64,000 bases of DNA from Haematococcus lacustris (taxonomy: Eukaryota > Chlorophyta > Chlorophyceae > Chlamydomonadales > Haematococcaceae): contig JASKMD010000031.1 in assembly GCA_030144725.1 (NCBI GenBank), positions 4,742,197 to 4,806,196 on the forward strand, read 5' to 3'. Under the pieces are notes generated by a model, which saw nothing but the letters and a program-made list of their open reading frames with translations, was not told where the DNA came from and did no database searches. Every line of letters starts with the position of its first letter. Within the stretch, counting starts at the first letter, position 1. This document shows, piece after piece, positions 18,943 through 28,342 of this stretch. A program made the position numbers and the translations under genes.

Positions 18943-21900
18943 TTAGTCTTGGTTTGCCCCCGCGCGGGCTACGCGTGCTGGATCAAAGAGGCGTTGCCAT
19001 GTGGGGTTGTGGCTGTCACCCGGGACGGTGGCTGGGGGGCTGAGGGTAGGGGAAGGGAGGGGGGTGCATGTGGTGGGGGGAGGGTGAGAGGTGGGGCCCA
19101 CTGGGCGAGCCAAGCCCCGGGGAGTGGAAGCACCGCTGTTGGGAAGGGACTGCCACTCGCTGTCGTCTCCATCCTCGCTGCTCACGAGGGACTCCAAATC
19201 AGAGAGAACTCCAAATCTGGTCCCTAGAGGGGCATAGGGGCCAGGGTGCTCAGGGGGGAGGGTAGGCAGGGGGCAACCTGAGGGGGAGGGGGCTTGCCTG
19301 GGGTAAGGAGGGGGCGGGGTGGGGGTGGACTCCCGGGGCAAGGAAGCTTGGAGTGGAGGTTTGGAGGTAGAGGTTGGGGGGAGGTGAGGTGAGGGGAGAG
19401 AGAAAAGGAGGTGGGAGGGACGCCAGGCAGGCTTTAGCCCCCTTGAGCTCCCTTGAGCCTCAACCCTTGGACCGCTGCCCTGCCTACCCAGCAGAGCAGG
19501 CTCAGCCCTAGTCCCCGCCCTAGGCCCCGGCGGTAAGCCCACACGCAAACGTTTGGACGGGGAGTCGGTGACACTGTGAGCGGCAAGGTCCCCCGCCTCT
19601 GTAGCACTCCCAGGAGGGGCTGACCTGCTGACAAGGCCAAGATCTCCATTGAGGTGCAGGGTACCCGGGCGAGATCGTTTGGGCTGACGACCGACATGTT
19701 GGGAGGGTGGAGACGAGGGTGGATGGGAGGGAGGGGCCGGGGCGACAAGACCTGTCAGCTGCTGCTGGCACTGAGCTCCTTGTGGATAGGGAAGAGGAGA
19801 GGTGCTCTGGGTGGGGAGGGGCCTGGAGTGCCTGAGGGGGTAATGGGTGGCCGGAACCGCTTGAGAGAACTGGCTTTGGGAGTGACCAGCAACCTCTGGT
19901 CCCACCAAGTAGGAGGCTGGAGATGAGCGTGGTGATGTGGGGGCGATGGGCGGGTTAAGGGGGGGTGGCACCACCTGGCCTACCTGCCGTGGCGGGGAGC
20001 TCAACGGCTGTGCTAGGTCCTCATCCCCAGCCTTGGTGCCTCTCGAAGCAGCGCTAAGCAGAGAGTGTGTAGGGGGTGTGTGGGGTGGGCGAGAGATGCC
20101 CGCTACACCGCCACGGCCAGGGGGGGGTGAGAGAGCATGGCCCTGCCTGAGGGCAACCCCTCCCTTAACCTGGGCCCCACCCTTCTCACTCGCCTTGGCT
20201 GAGTGCAAGGGGCCCCAGGAGGGGTCAAAGCGGGGAGGTCGTGACCTAGGGTGAGCGATGGCATCGGGTGAGTTGGGAGAGGGGGCTGGGGCGGCCTGGC
20301 CTGCCAGCTGCTGCTGGCTGTGGGATCCCTGAGCATGACCTGCCCCCTCCGCCCCAGCCGGGCCACCCCCGGCTGTGGTGCGCTGGGGGGGGGTGGCAGC
20401 AGGTGGGTGTGGAGGGGGGGCTGGGGCGGCCTGGCCTGCCAGCTGCTGCTGGCTGTGGGATCCCTGAGCATGACCTGCCCCCTCCGCCCCAGCCGGGCCA
20501 CCCCCGGCTGTGGTGCGCTGGGGGGGGGTGGCAGCAGGTGGGTGTGGAGGGGGGGCTGGGGCGGCCTGGCCTGCCAGCTGCTGCTGGCTGTGGGATCCCT
20601 GAGCATGACCTGCCCCCTCCGCCCCAGCCGGGCCACCCCCCGCTGTGGTGCGCTGGGGGGGGGTGGCAGCAGGTGGGTGTGGAGGGGGGGCTGGGGCGGC
20701 CTGGCCTGCCAGCTGCTGCTGGCTGTGGGATCCCTGAGCATGACCTGCCCCCTCCGCCCCAGCCGGGCCACCCCCGGCTGTGGTGCGCTGGGGGGGGGTG
20801 GCAGCAGGTGGGTGTGGAGGGGGGGCTGGGGCGGCCTGGCCTGCCAGCTGCTGCTGGCTGTGGGATCCCTGAGCATGACCTGCCCCCTCCGCCCCAGCCG
20901 GGCCACCCCCCGCTGTGGTGCGCTGGGGGGGGGTGGCAGCAGGTGGGTGTGGAGGGGGGGCTGGGGCGGCCTGGCCTGCCAGCTGCTGCTGGCTGTGGGA
21001 TCCCTGAGCATGACCTGCCCCCTCCGCCCCAGCCGGGCCACCCCCGGCTGTGGTGCGCTGGGGGGGGGTGGCAGCAGGTGGGTGTGGAGGGGGGGCTGGG
21101 GCGGCCTGGCCTGCCAGCTGCTGCTGGCTGTGGGATCCCTGAGCATGACCTGCCCCCTCCGCCCCAGCCGGGCCACCCCCCGCTGTGGTGCGCTGGGGGG
21201 GGGGGGCAGCAGGTGGGTGTGGAGGGGGGGCTGGGGCGGCCTGGCCTGCCAGCTGCTGCTGGCTGTGGGATCCCTGAGCATGACCTGCCCCCTCCGCCCC
21301 AGCCGGGCCACCCCCCGCTGTGGTGCGCTGGGAAAGAGAAGCAGTGGGTGGGTGAGGAGGAGCGTGGGTAAGGGTAACCCTGCTTCTAGCTGTGGGGCCC
21401 GGGTGGCGGAGGGTACCGTCCTCTCCCCAGACCTGGATCCACCCCCTCCTCCCCCTGGGGTTGGAGAGGTCTCTGGGGAGGGCTGAGAGGGAGCTGTCGC
21501 CGGTGGGAGGGAAGACTAGGGCCTCTACCAAGTCCCCACACCCTATGAGGGACCCTGCCAAAGGGCTGGATTTGGGGTGTGCCCCTAGCCTCTCGCTGAA
21601 AACTAGAACTGAGTCTGGCAGGAGGCCCTCTGGCAAACCGTCCCCACTGACCTCACTGACAGAGTACCCAGCTGCGGCCAGGAGGGCTGCTGTGAGCCCT
21701 TGCTTAGCTCCCTCCGGGTAGTGTAGGTGGAGGACCAGCTTGATGGAACCTGGAGGGGGGCCGCTGGGTAGGGGCACCATAGGCACTCTGAAAGCCTGAC
21801 CCAGAAAAGCAACCTGCATAAAAGGCTGGGCCAGGAGGTGACCATGCAGGTGCCTCCCCTGCATGGAAGAGTGGTCATGGAAGAGGTGGAGGGCATGCGA

Positions 21901-22173
21901 GGGGTGATGTGGCGGCTGGGACGCTGCCAGGGAGGCTACAGCTTGACCATGCTGAGCTGCGTACTCTTGCAGAGCTAGCGCGCATGCCTCCACAAAACCA
22001 GCTACTGAGGCCGGTAGCAGCTGATGTTGCTGCACCAGGCGCATAGCTGTGGCTCCCACTTGCATGGCCCAAACAACGGCAGGGCTAAAGAACTCCCTGG
22101 TAGGCTGACGCTGCAGAAGGGAGCCTTGGGAGCTGGCTACCCGGGCCAGAGCTGATGACATCCGGGATTGCAT
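18943..22173 (-). CDS. LINE ORF1 protein with proline-rich tandem repeats
   Basis: The start is placed at the Met at 22173 (MQSRMSSALARV), because frame upstream of about 22,287 belongs to the host histidine-repeat gene; that gives about 1,076 residues. An N-terminal domain of roughly 250 residues has mixed composition (SIKLVLHLHYPEGAKQGLTA). It is followed by eight 45-residue Pro/Gly/Gln repeats and then a Ser/Pro-rich tail. The position before the endonuclease ORF indicates the nucleic-acid-binding ORF1 product. No RRM or zinc knuckle was seen. The frame stays open across all repeats, so the copy is young or still constrained. Confidence 0.8.
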   Translation of the reverse strand: MQSRMSSALARVASSQGSLLQRQPTREFFSPAVVWAMQVGATAMRLVQQHQLLPASVAGFVEACALALQEYAAQHGQAVASLAASQPPHHPSHALHLFHDHSSMQGRHLHGHLLAQPFMQVAFLGQAFRVPMVPLPSGPPPGSIKLVLHLHYPEGAKQGLTAALLAAAGYSVSEVSGDGLPEGLLPDSVLVFSERLGAHPKSSPLAGSLIGCGDLVEALVFPPTGDSSLSALPRDLSNPRGRRGWIQVWGEDGTLRHPGPTARSRVTLTHAPPHPPTASLSQRTTAGGGPAGAEGAGHAQGSHSQQQLAGQAAPAPPPHPPAAPPPQRTTAGGGPAGAEGAGHAQGSHSQQQLAGQAAPAPPPHPPAATPPQRTTAGGGPAGAEGAGHAQGSHSQQQLAGQAAPAPPPHPPAATPPQRTTAGGGPAGAEGAGHAQGSHSQQQLAGQAAPAPPPHPPAATPPQRTTAGGGPAGAEGAGHAQGSHSQQQLAGQAAPAPPPHPPAATPPQRTTAGGGPAGAEGAGHAQGSHSQQQLAGQAAPAPPPHPPAATPPQRTTAGGGPAGAEGAGHAQGSHSQQQLAGQAAPAPPPHPPAATPPQRTTAGGGPAGAEGAGHAQGSHSQQQLAGQAAPAPSPNSPDAIAHPRSRPPRFDPSWGPLHSAKASEKGGAQVKGGVALRQGHALSPPPGRGGVAGISRPPHTPPTHSLLSAASRGTKAGDEDLAQPLSSPPRQVGQVVPPPLNPPIAPTSPRSSPASYLVGPEVAGHSQSQFSQAVPATHYPLRHSRPLPTQSTSPLPYPQGAQCQQQLTGLVAPAPPSHPPSSPPSQHVGRQPKRSRPGTLHLNGDLGLVSRSAPPGSATEAGDLAAHSVTDSPSKRLRVGLPPGPRAGTRAEPALLGRQGSGPRVEAQGSSRGLKPAWRPSHLLFSLPSPHLPPTSTSKPPLQASLPRESTPTPPPPYPRQAPSPSGCPLPTLPPEHPGPYAPLGTRFGVLSDLESLVSSEDGDDSEWQSLPNSGASTPRGLARPVGPTSHPPPTTCTPLPSPTLSPPATVPGDSHNPTWQRLFDPARVARAGANQD
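20268..21345 (-). repeat. 135-bp tandem array in LINE ORF1 (about 8 units)
   Basis: The unit codes 45 residues containing QRTTAGGGPAGAEGAGHAQG and LAGQAAPAPPPHPPA. Units are almost identical; a recurring difference is CCCCCGG versus CCCCCCG near the end. Homogeneity implies recent expansion or conversion. Confidence 0.95.
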
Positions 22174-22286
22174 GGAGGTCCGCAGCAGAGGCCTGGCACA
22201 AAGCAAGATGGGAGGGTCAGCAGGGCACCAGCAAAGGAGGTGCCACACTGGTGAGCCACTTAGCTCAGCTGTCCCCCATTGACCCG

Positions 22287-24135
22287 GGTCAGATGTCAGT
22301 TTATGCCGGTGTGCAACAATCATGGCTGGCAGGTGGTGGCAGTGCTGAGGTGCATGTCTATTGGCTGCCTGCGCATCAGCATGTGTAGCTAGCTTGGCTG
22401 TGTCATAAGGCTGGTCGTGCCAGACTGCCGCAGCTAAGGCTGGCAGGTGGTGGTGCAGCTGAGTAGCATGTCTCTGTGCGGCCTGCGCATCAGCATCCGC
22501 AGTTTACATAGTTGTGTGAGATGTCAGTTTATGCCGGTGTGCAGCAATCATGGCTGGCAGGTGGTGGCAGTGCTGAGGTGCATGTCTATTGGGTGCCTGC
22601 GCATCAGCATGTGTAGCTAGCTTGGCTGTGTCATAAGGCTGGTCGTGCCAGGCTGCCGCAGCTAAGGCTGGCAGGTGGTGGTGCAGCTGAGTAGCATGTC
22701 TCTGTGCGGCCTGCGCATCAGCATCCACAGTTTGCATAGTTGTGTCAGATGTCAGGTTATGCCGGTGTGCAACAATCATGGCTGGCAGGTGGTGGCAGTG
22801 CTGAGGTGCATGTCTATTGGCTGCCTGCGCATCAGCATGTGTAGCTAGCTTGGCTGTGTCATAAGGCTGGTCGTGCCAGGCTGCCGCAGCTAAGGCTGGC
22901 AGGTGGTGGTGCAGCTGAGTAGCATGTCTCTGTGCGGCCTGCGCATCAGCATCCGCAGTTTGCATAGTTGTGTGAGATGTCAGTTTATGCCGGTGTGCAG
23001 CAATCATGGCTGGCAGGTGGTGGCAGTGCTGAGGTGCATGTCTATTGGCTGCCTGCGCATCAGCATGTGTAGCTAGCTTGGCTGTGTCATAAGGCTGGTC
23101 GTGCCAGGCTGCCGCAGCTAAGGCTGGCAGGTGGTGGTGCAGCTGAGTAGCATGTCTCTGTGCGGCCTGCGCATCAGCATCCGCAGTTTGCATAGTTGTG
23201 TCAGATGTCTTGTTATGCCGGTGTGCAGCATTCATGGCTGGCAGGTGGTGGCAATGCTGAGGTGCATGCCTACTGGCTGCCTGCGCATCAGCATGTGCGG
23301 TATGCGATTTTGTGTTTAGTGTCTGGTTATGCCGGTGTGCATCAGACATGGCTGGTAGGTGGTGGCAATGCTGGACGGCGTGCTTCATGTCAGCCTGCGC
23401 ATCCGTGTCAAGCGACTGGTCAAGCCCGGTGGGTATTGTGTGCATGGAGCATTCGCTACTTCTACCGTGGCACATCATAGCATGTGTAGCAGCCTTCCAG
23501 GTTTGGGATCTTGGCTGGACCTGCAGGAGGGTGTCAGGTGGTTCTCCACAATGGGCTATAGCCTGTTTTGCAGAGTGCCTGCTGCAGCGCGTTATCATGT
23601 CAGCAACGGCGTCGCAGGTTTGGGTTCTTGGTAAAACTTGCAAGGGGGTGTCAGATTGCTCACCATTGTTGGCTTGGCTAGTCCTTCTGTTGCCTGTAGA
23701 TTGATCTTTGACAAGGGCTGGTCTCGGCTGCCGTTTGCTACTTGGGCTGTCGATTGCGACCGAACTGACTGTCTGGATGTCGGCACCACTCCACCTGTTC
23801 ATCTCTTCTGTCGTTAGCGTCCGAGAGAGTTTTCGCACCGTCTGTTCCACGTCGTTGCACCTGTTGCAGACATCGCATCTGTGAAGCATTTGGAACCCAT
23901 CTCCTTCCCGTTTTGTGGCCAGTGAGTCAAAGGTGAACATACTCCAGGACCCACTGGTTGGACCCGCCGCGTTTGTATACTCAGACGATTGCAGCCGAAG
24001 GCCCGCAATCCCGTTAGCATAGCCGCATTGGACCAGTGGGGGAGCAGAGGTCCCCATCAGAAAATAGCACAGGCACAGGCAGGCAAACAGGCGCGCCATT
24101 GTCTTCGGCGTCCAGGTCCAAGGTCCAGGGTCCAC
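22287..24135 (-). pseudogene. Histidine-rich repeat gene, copy 2 (truncated by the LINE)
   Basis: This is the same protein start, signal-like segment, Cys-rich head and 76-residue repeats as the first copy, with about 99.9% identity by eye over the shared non-repeat part. Visible differences are few, for example DTPLQV instead of DTPVQV. The TAA that replaces CAA in the first copy is also present here (22504-22506). About 215 bases further on, the gene is cut by the LINE 5' end. The C-terminal domain and the 2A-like motif are missing. By chance the LINE ORF1 frame is in phase with this gene, so a chimeric frame MIVAHRHKLTSDPGQW exists across the junction. Confidence 0.75.
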
Positions 24136-25863
24136 GATGCGGTACTCGTTCGGCTCGTCTCGGCGTGCAACTTCACACGCCGTGCTCGAACGACCTCGTT
24201 GATGCGTCTGCGGTCAGAGAAAACAAAGCAAAGTTTGTTGGTATAGGGGATGTTCCTTGCTGTGGCTGTCAAGCCACTGGGACTGTGCAGATGAGCAGCC
24301 CTTGGTGACTTTACAAGTGCTGCAAGATGAGCACGCTGCCACCCATGCCGACCCATGGGTTTGCGTCTTGCAATGACTTGCTAGGGCCAAGGGGGGTGGG
24401 GTGGGGGTGGCGGGGTTGAGAGGGGCTGGGAGGGGGTGGAAAGGGGTGGGAGGGGGTGGGAGGGGGTGGAGGGGGTGAGAGGGGCTGGGAGGAGGTGGGA
24501 GGGGGTGGGTGGGGGGTGGGGAGGCTGGGAGGAGGTGGGAGGGGGTGGGTGGGGGGTGGGAGGGGCTGGGAGGTGGTGGGGCTGCAAGGGGGTGCGAGGG
24601 GGCAGGGTCCAGGCGGTCGGAGTAGGCTAGTCAACTCTGCAAGGCAGAGTCGGGTCACGCCAAAGTCAATTACGGCGGGCCTGATTGATGAATTGCCGTG
24701 CTTTCTTTTCCAGCAGCTGTGTCGTCGAGTTACGAACAGTTTAATGACTCGAAATTTCAAAAGAAAGTCACAGTGGTCAGCTTACAATATGCCGATTTGT
24801 GCAAGGAGGTACTTTTCTTTGTGACTGGCGTGAGAGAGGAACGCACCTCCCACATAACCCTGCGCGTTTGATGCAATGTCCAGTCATCACTAGCCCCACG
24901 ACGGTCTTCCGACACCGCCTGCAGCAATGAAAGGCTCGCGGAGCAAGCCTGGCGGGCTGAAATCAGATTGTACTTCTGGCTCGATAGCACTTCTGGCTCG
25001 ATAGCAGGCGCAGCTCCATCACTGTTGCCCTTACATACCACTAGAACAATCGGTTGTGAGCAGCTGAGGTGTGTCCGCGCTCGCTTGCGCCGGCATGGCC
25101 TCTAATGCAAGGATTAACTCGCCGCTTGCCAGTAGATGCGGAGTAATTCGCAGGTGCCAATGCAACAAACGCTACCGAAATCGGTGCACTTTGTAGCGAG
25201 TACTTGCATGAAGATTACCAACCCCATGTTGGGGACGCCTGACTGCAGCGGAGACCTGCAAGTTGCAGTGCAACCTACAATGCAGTGCAGCGGAGCGCGT
25301 CAGAACAAATGGCGTGCAACAGGGTGCCCTACCATTACCCTCACAACCTCTCAGGATGCATTGCCATTGGGAGCCACATGGTGCTACTCACCTCCCCTGG
25401 CTGCAGAGCTTGCTGGGTGGCCCTGCTGGCTGGCTGTCAACACAGAGGCTGGGGAGGAGGAGGTGGTGGTGGAGCTGCATGTTGCCCTGGCTCCACACCT
25501 GCCGGGCCTGCTGACACTGGTGTCCTACTAAGCCTCCCTTCCATGCTAGTGCCCTCTTGCAGCACCTACCCTATGACCAACCCTCTGCCTTCAACCCTCT
25601 CCCGCCTTGCTACAACACAGGAGCACTACATAAACCCAAATAATTGTTAGCGAGAGAAGACTACTCAACAACACTAAGCTGCACAACGCGCCGGGGGGGT
25701 GGAGGGTATTGTAGGGGGCAATGATGCTGATGGGCAGGATAGCTTCTGAATGTTGTATCATGTTGGACAATCTGGAGAGAAGTAAGGTGCTTGTGTGTCT
25801 AGCCACAGCTCCTCGGATGTGAGCCGTCCTGTACTGAGGCCCTGCCATACAACTACTTGTACG
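24136..25863. repeat. Second copy of the His-rich gene upstream region
   Basis: It matches 9833-11560 at a constant offset of 14,303 bases with only scattered substitutions (for example GCACAACGCG for GCACTACGCG). It contains the second G-rich tract (24390-24595) and the second captured-exon-like segment (25407-25531). Confidence 0.9.
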
Positions 25864-27373
25864 GGTCACCCCCGCCATTGGCCCCGCAATTCACTTTTTG
25901 GCACCGTCTTTGATCCGCTGCATGTAATTCTTCTACCATTGGGCTCTACATCTCACAACGGTGTCGCTAGCAGGTTAGGCCCTCTTTTGTCGATTGTACT
26001 GCACTGTCTCAACGACATGATTAGCTTCGCAATGCCATTCTCTATCTGTTTATATGCGTGTCGCAACAGGAGAGATGAATTGGTGGCCGGAGGCATTTCC
26101 GCGCCGAGCAGCCTTTGTTGCCATCGGACTGGCAAGTCGCGATTACTTCCCAGGCAAGCACGGGGTGCTGTTTCTTAGTGCGTTTTGCATACAATGTCAA
26201 CACATGCAACCAAATCTGCTGACCTCCACAGGTGCTTGGCTGTTTTGAGGATCAGCATCAAACCCACAGCAGCCCAAGGGTCTTCCAAGCAGGAGTGCAG
26301 CAAGGGGATCAGCTCTTGAAAACAGTGAGCAAGAGGTGAGTAAGGTTGTAATTTACCTCACCTTGTCTAGGTCAGTTTGATGTTCACGCGCACACTTGCG
26401 CAACGCATGACAGGCATGAACAGCTGAGGGAAGCACACAGCAGTCCCCAACCTGATTTTCATGCATTGTTTTTGATAGGTAATGTCTCTTATGTGGGCCT
26501 GACATGGTTATGGGTATTTTGCTGCAGGATGCCATCCAAAAGATACCAGTGCCCAGCCCAGCCCAGCCCAGCCTGATTTGGTGCCATGGGGCATAGGCAG
26601 CAAGGCAAGGTGCTTAGCAGTCCCGTAGTGAGTGTTAGCTATAGCAAGGAGGTGCAGCCAGTCCTTGCTTGTTGTGCACATAGCATAGGTGGTGTGTGAG
26701 GCATAAGTCATTGTGTTGTGGTGGTGGTGGTGTGTTGTTGAGGTGTTGTTGTGTTGTGTGGTGTTGCCACCTTCTTACATCAATGCATGTGCTTGGCATC
26801 AGCGATACATGTCTTCTGTAGTGGTGTTGCAAGGCGTTTGAGCATCGATACATGTATTTCTGTAATGATTTTGCGTGACATGTGCCTGCTGAAGTTGAGG
26901 AAGAGGGTTGAGGCACCACGGCACATGTAACACTGAAAGCCAGAGCCATCCCGAGCCATCCCGACAACATATCGCCAAGTGATGATGTGGCGCTGTCATA
27001 AGGCAGCTTACATTTGCATAGAGTCATGCCGCAACGTCAGTGAGGTAAGGGGTGCCAGCTGGCTGACTTGTGCGCATATTCACCAATTATATGCTCCATG
27101 CACTGACATGCAAGCAGGCGTACTGCACTTGTGCCGTTGGCTTACGGCGTGCGTAGAAGGATTGGCAGCCTCGCCTTATGATGCGCGTGAGTCTTTTAGA
27201 GGCGGAAAGCACAGGTCAGGTTTGGGCGGGCGCCGATCTGAGCTAGTGTTTTGCGGACGGTGGGTGCCGCATACACCTGTTACACCCGTCTGCGTCAAAA
27301 CTTTGTCGCGAGCTTCACTGAGATTCGCGCCCCAGACCGTCTCACATTTGCGGGGCCAATGGCGGGGGTGACC
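25864..27373. mobile_element. TIR element, copy 2
   Basis: Second copy of the 1.5-kb element. The left flank still shows TACG. On the right, 73 bases (27374-27446) separate the terminal repeat from the matching TACG (27447-27450). Here both terminal repeats read GCCATTGG, whereas copy 1 has one mismatch (GTCATTGG) at the right end. Confidence 0.8.
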
Positions 27374-27446
27374 TGTTTTTTCCTTTTTTTTTTTTTTTTT
27401 GGGGTGCCAGTCTTTCATGGCACAACTTGATAAGTATGTTTAGGAT
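27374..27446. other. 73-bp insertion with an 18-T run at the TIR element edge
   Basis: Present only in copy 2, exactly between the terminal repeat and the target duplication. Read on the minus strand it is a short unique piece followed by poly(A), which could be a severely truncated retroposon. An alternative is filler from double-strand break repair. Confidence 0.6.
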
Positions 27447-27542
27447 TACGACAGTAGATGTATCTGAATGGACATATAAACATCCATGTATCCCTGTCTC
27501 CTGTGAAGCCCCTACATTTCTCCGCAGCAGTGAGAGACCGGT

Positions 27543-27562
27543 GGTCACCCCCGCCATTGGCC
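27543..27562 (+). repeat. Isolated terminal repeat of the TIR family
   Basis: GGTCACCCCCGCCATTGGCC in the orientation of a left end, 170 bases beyond the right end of copy 2. No matching partner was seen downstream. 27563-27991 shows nothing identifiable. Confidence 0.75.
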
Positions 27563-27991
27563 AGGGAAACATGGTATGGGAACAATTGAGCTCGTCCATG
27601 AGCAACTGAGCCGTTGAGCGCGATAGCGGCTCGCTGATGTCAGCCCCACTAAGCAGTCCATTCCCGGCACAGCGCGACCCAATCTCACAGCACCCCCGCC
27701 CGCCCCAGCACAGGTGCACATGAGCCCGAGCAGCCTGCTAGACTCGTGCTGGTGAGCTGTACCGCCCTGTGAAAGACAGATCTTAAGGCAGCTGTTGCCA
27801 CAGCCAGGCAACGCGAAGTGCTTGTCGTGAGAGTGGCCCAACATTTGACACTTGACCTTTCTCCTGCAACGCGATCGTTGAACATAGATAGGTGTTCGGC
27901 GAAGACCTGGCGTTTACGTAAAGCTATCGCGAATGTGCGACACAGCGAAAGGGGACTAGAGTTGCAGTTGTTGTGGTTGGTGGTTGGTAAC

Positions 27992-28300
27992 TTATGAGTT
28001 GGCTAGGTTGGCAAGGTTCTCGTTGACAGGCACATAGGCTCGCCCAATCTCTACTATCGCCGCATCAGAGGGGTTTACCAATGGTGCCTGATAGTGCGGC
28101 AGCCTGGTGAGCACATCCTTCGCCGACAGCAGCACAACTGCAGCACATGAAACGCGCGAATGTTCAGCCAAGGTCAAACCGTGGTGTCGGGGTTGAGTTC
28201 GGAGCCAGCGTCGACCTATACCTGTGTGCAGAGCCCAGTCTACATCGTTAGCAACGCTAGCGAAGCCGAAGCTTAGTGTTGCAAGCGCGAGCAAAGGCAA
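27992..28300 (-). CDS. Small two-exon gene divergent from the first H+-ATPase
   Basis: Exon 1 (28300-28222) encodes MPLLALATLSFGFASVANDV, a signal- or membrane-like start, and ends in a GTATAG donor. Exon 2 (28137-27992) follows a TGCTGCAG acceptor and encodes KDVLTRLPHYQAPLVNPSDA then AIVEIGRAYVPVNENLANL. Splicing gives 74 residues in phase; the intron is also a multiple of three, so an unspliced 102-residue form stays open. The ATG lies 43 bases from the ATPase start in the opposite direction, so a shared bidirectional promoter is possible. No family was recognised. The second ATPase copy has no such neighbour. Confidence 0.45.
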   Translation of the reverse strand: MPLLALATLSFGFASVANDVDWALHTGIGRRWLRTQPRHHGLTLAEHSRVSCAAVVLLSAKDVLTRLPHYQAPLVNPSDAAIVEIGRAYVPVNENLANLANS

Positions 28301-28342
28301 CGAGCAGCCCAGCTTCGGGCGAGGCGCGTTTCTTTGTCTACA

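Larger units (their letters stand above)
13098..22287 (-). mobile_element. L1-type LINE (non-LTR retrotransposon), nearly full length
   Basis: The element reads right to left and ends in a poly(A) tail, seen as 19 T at 13098-13116. Gene order is ORF1 (22173-18943), then ORF2 with an APE endonuclease, a reverse transcriptase with a YADD motif, and a zinc-knuckle C-terminal region. ORF2 is split by frame changes near 18.1 kb and 16.4 kb, the latter beside a long C run. The 5' end at about 22,287 abuts the interior of the histidine-repeat gene. The 3' end abuts a sequence whose intact version lies at 27,447-27,490. The two flanks therefore do not form one empty site. 13117-13696 is the 3' untranslated region. 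Confidence 0.9.

Noticed and set aside
13740..21721. Plus-strand frames opposite the LINE (including 360-390 codon frames over the 135-bp array)
   Set aside because: They are antisense shadows of ORF1 and ORF2; the minus-strand frames carry the endonuclease and reverse transcriptase motifs.
18943..22323. A fusion protein of the His-repeat gene and LINE ORF1
   Set aside because: The frames agree only by chance at the insertion junction; ORF1 has its own Met at 22173 and the host gene has a stop upstream of the junction.
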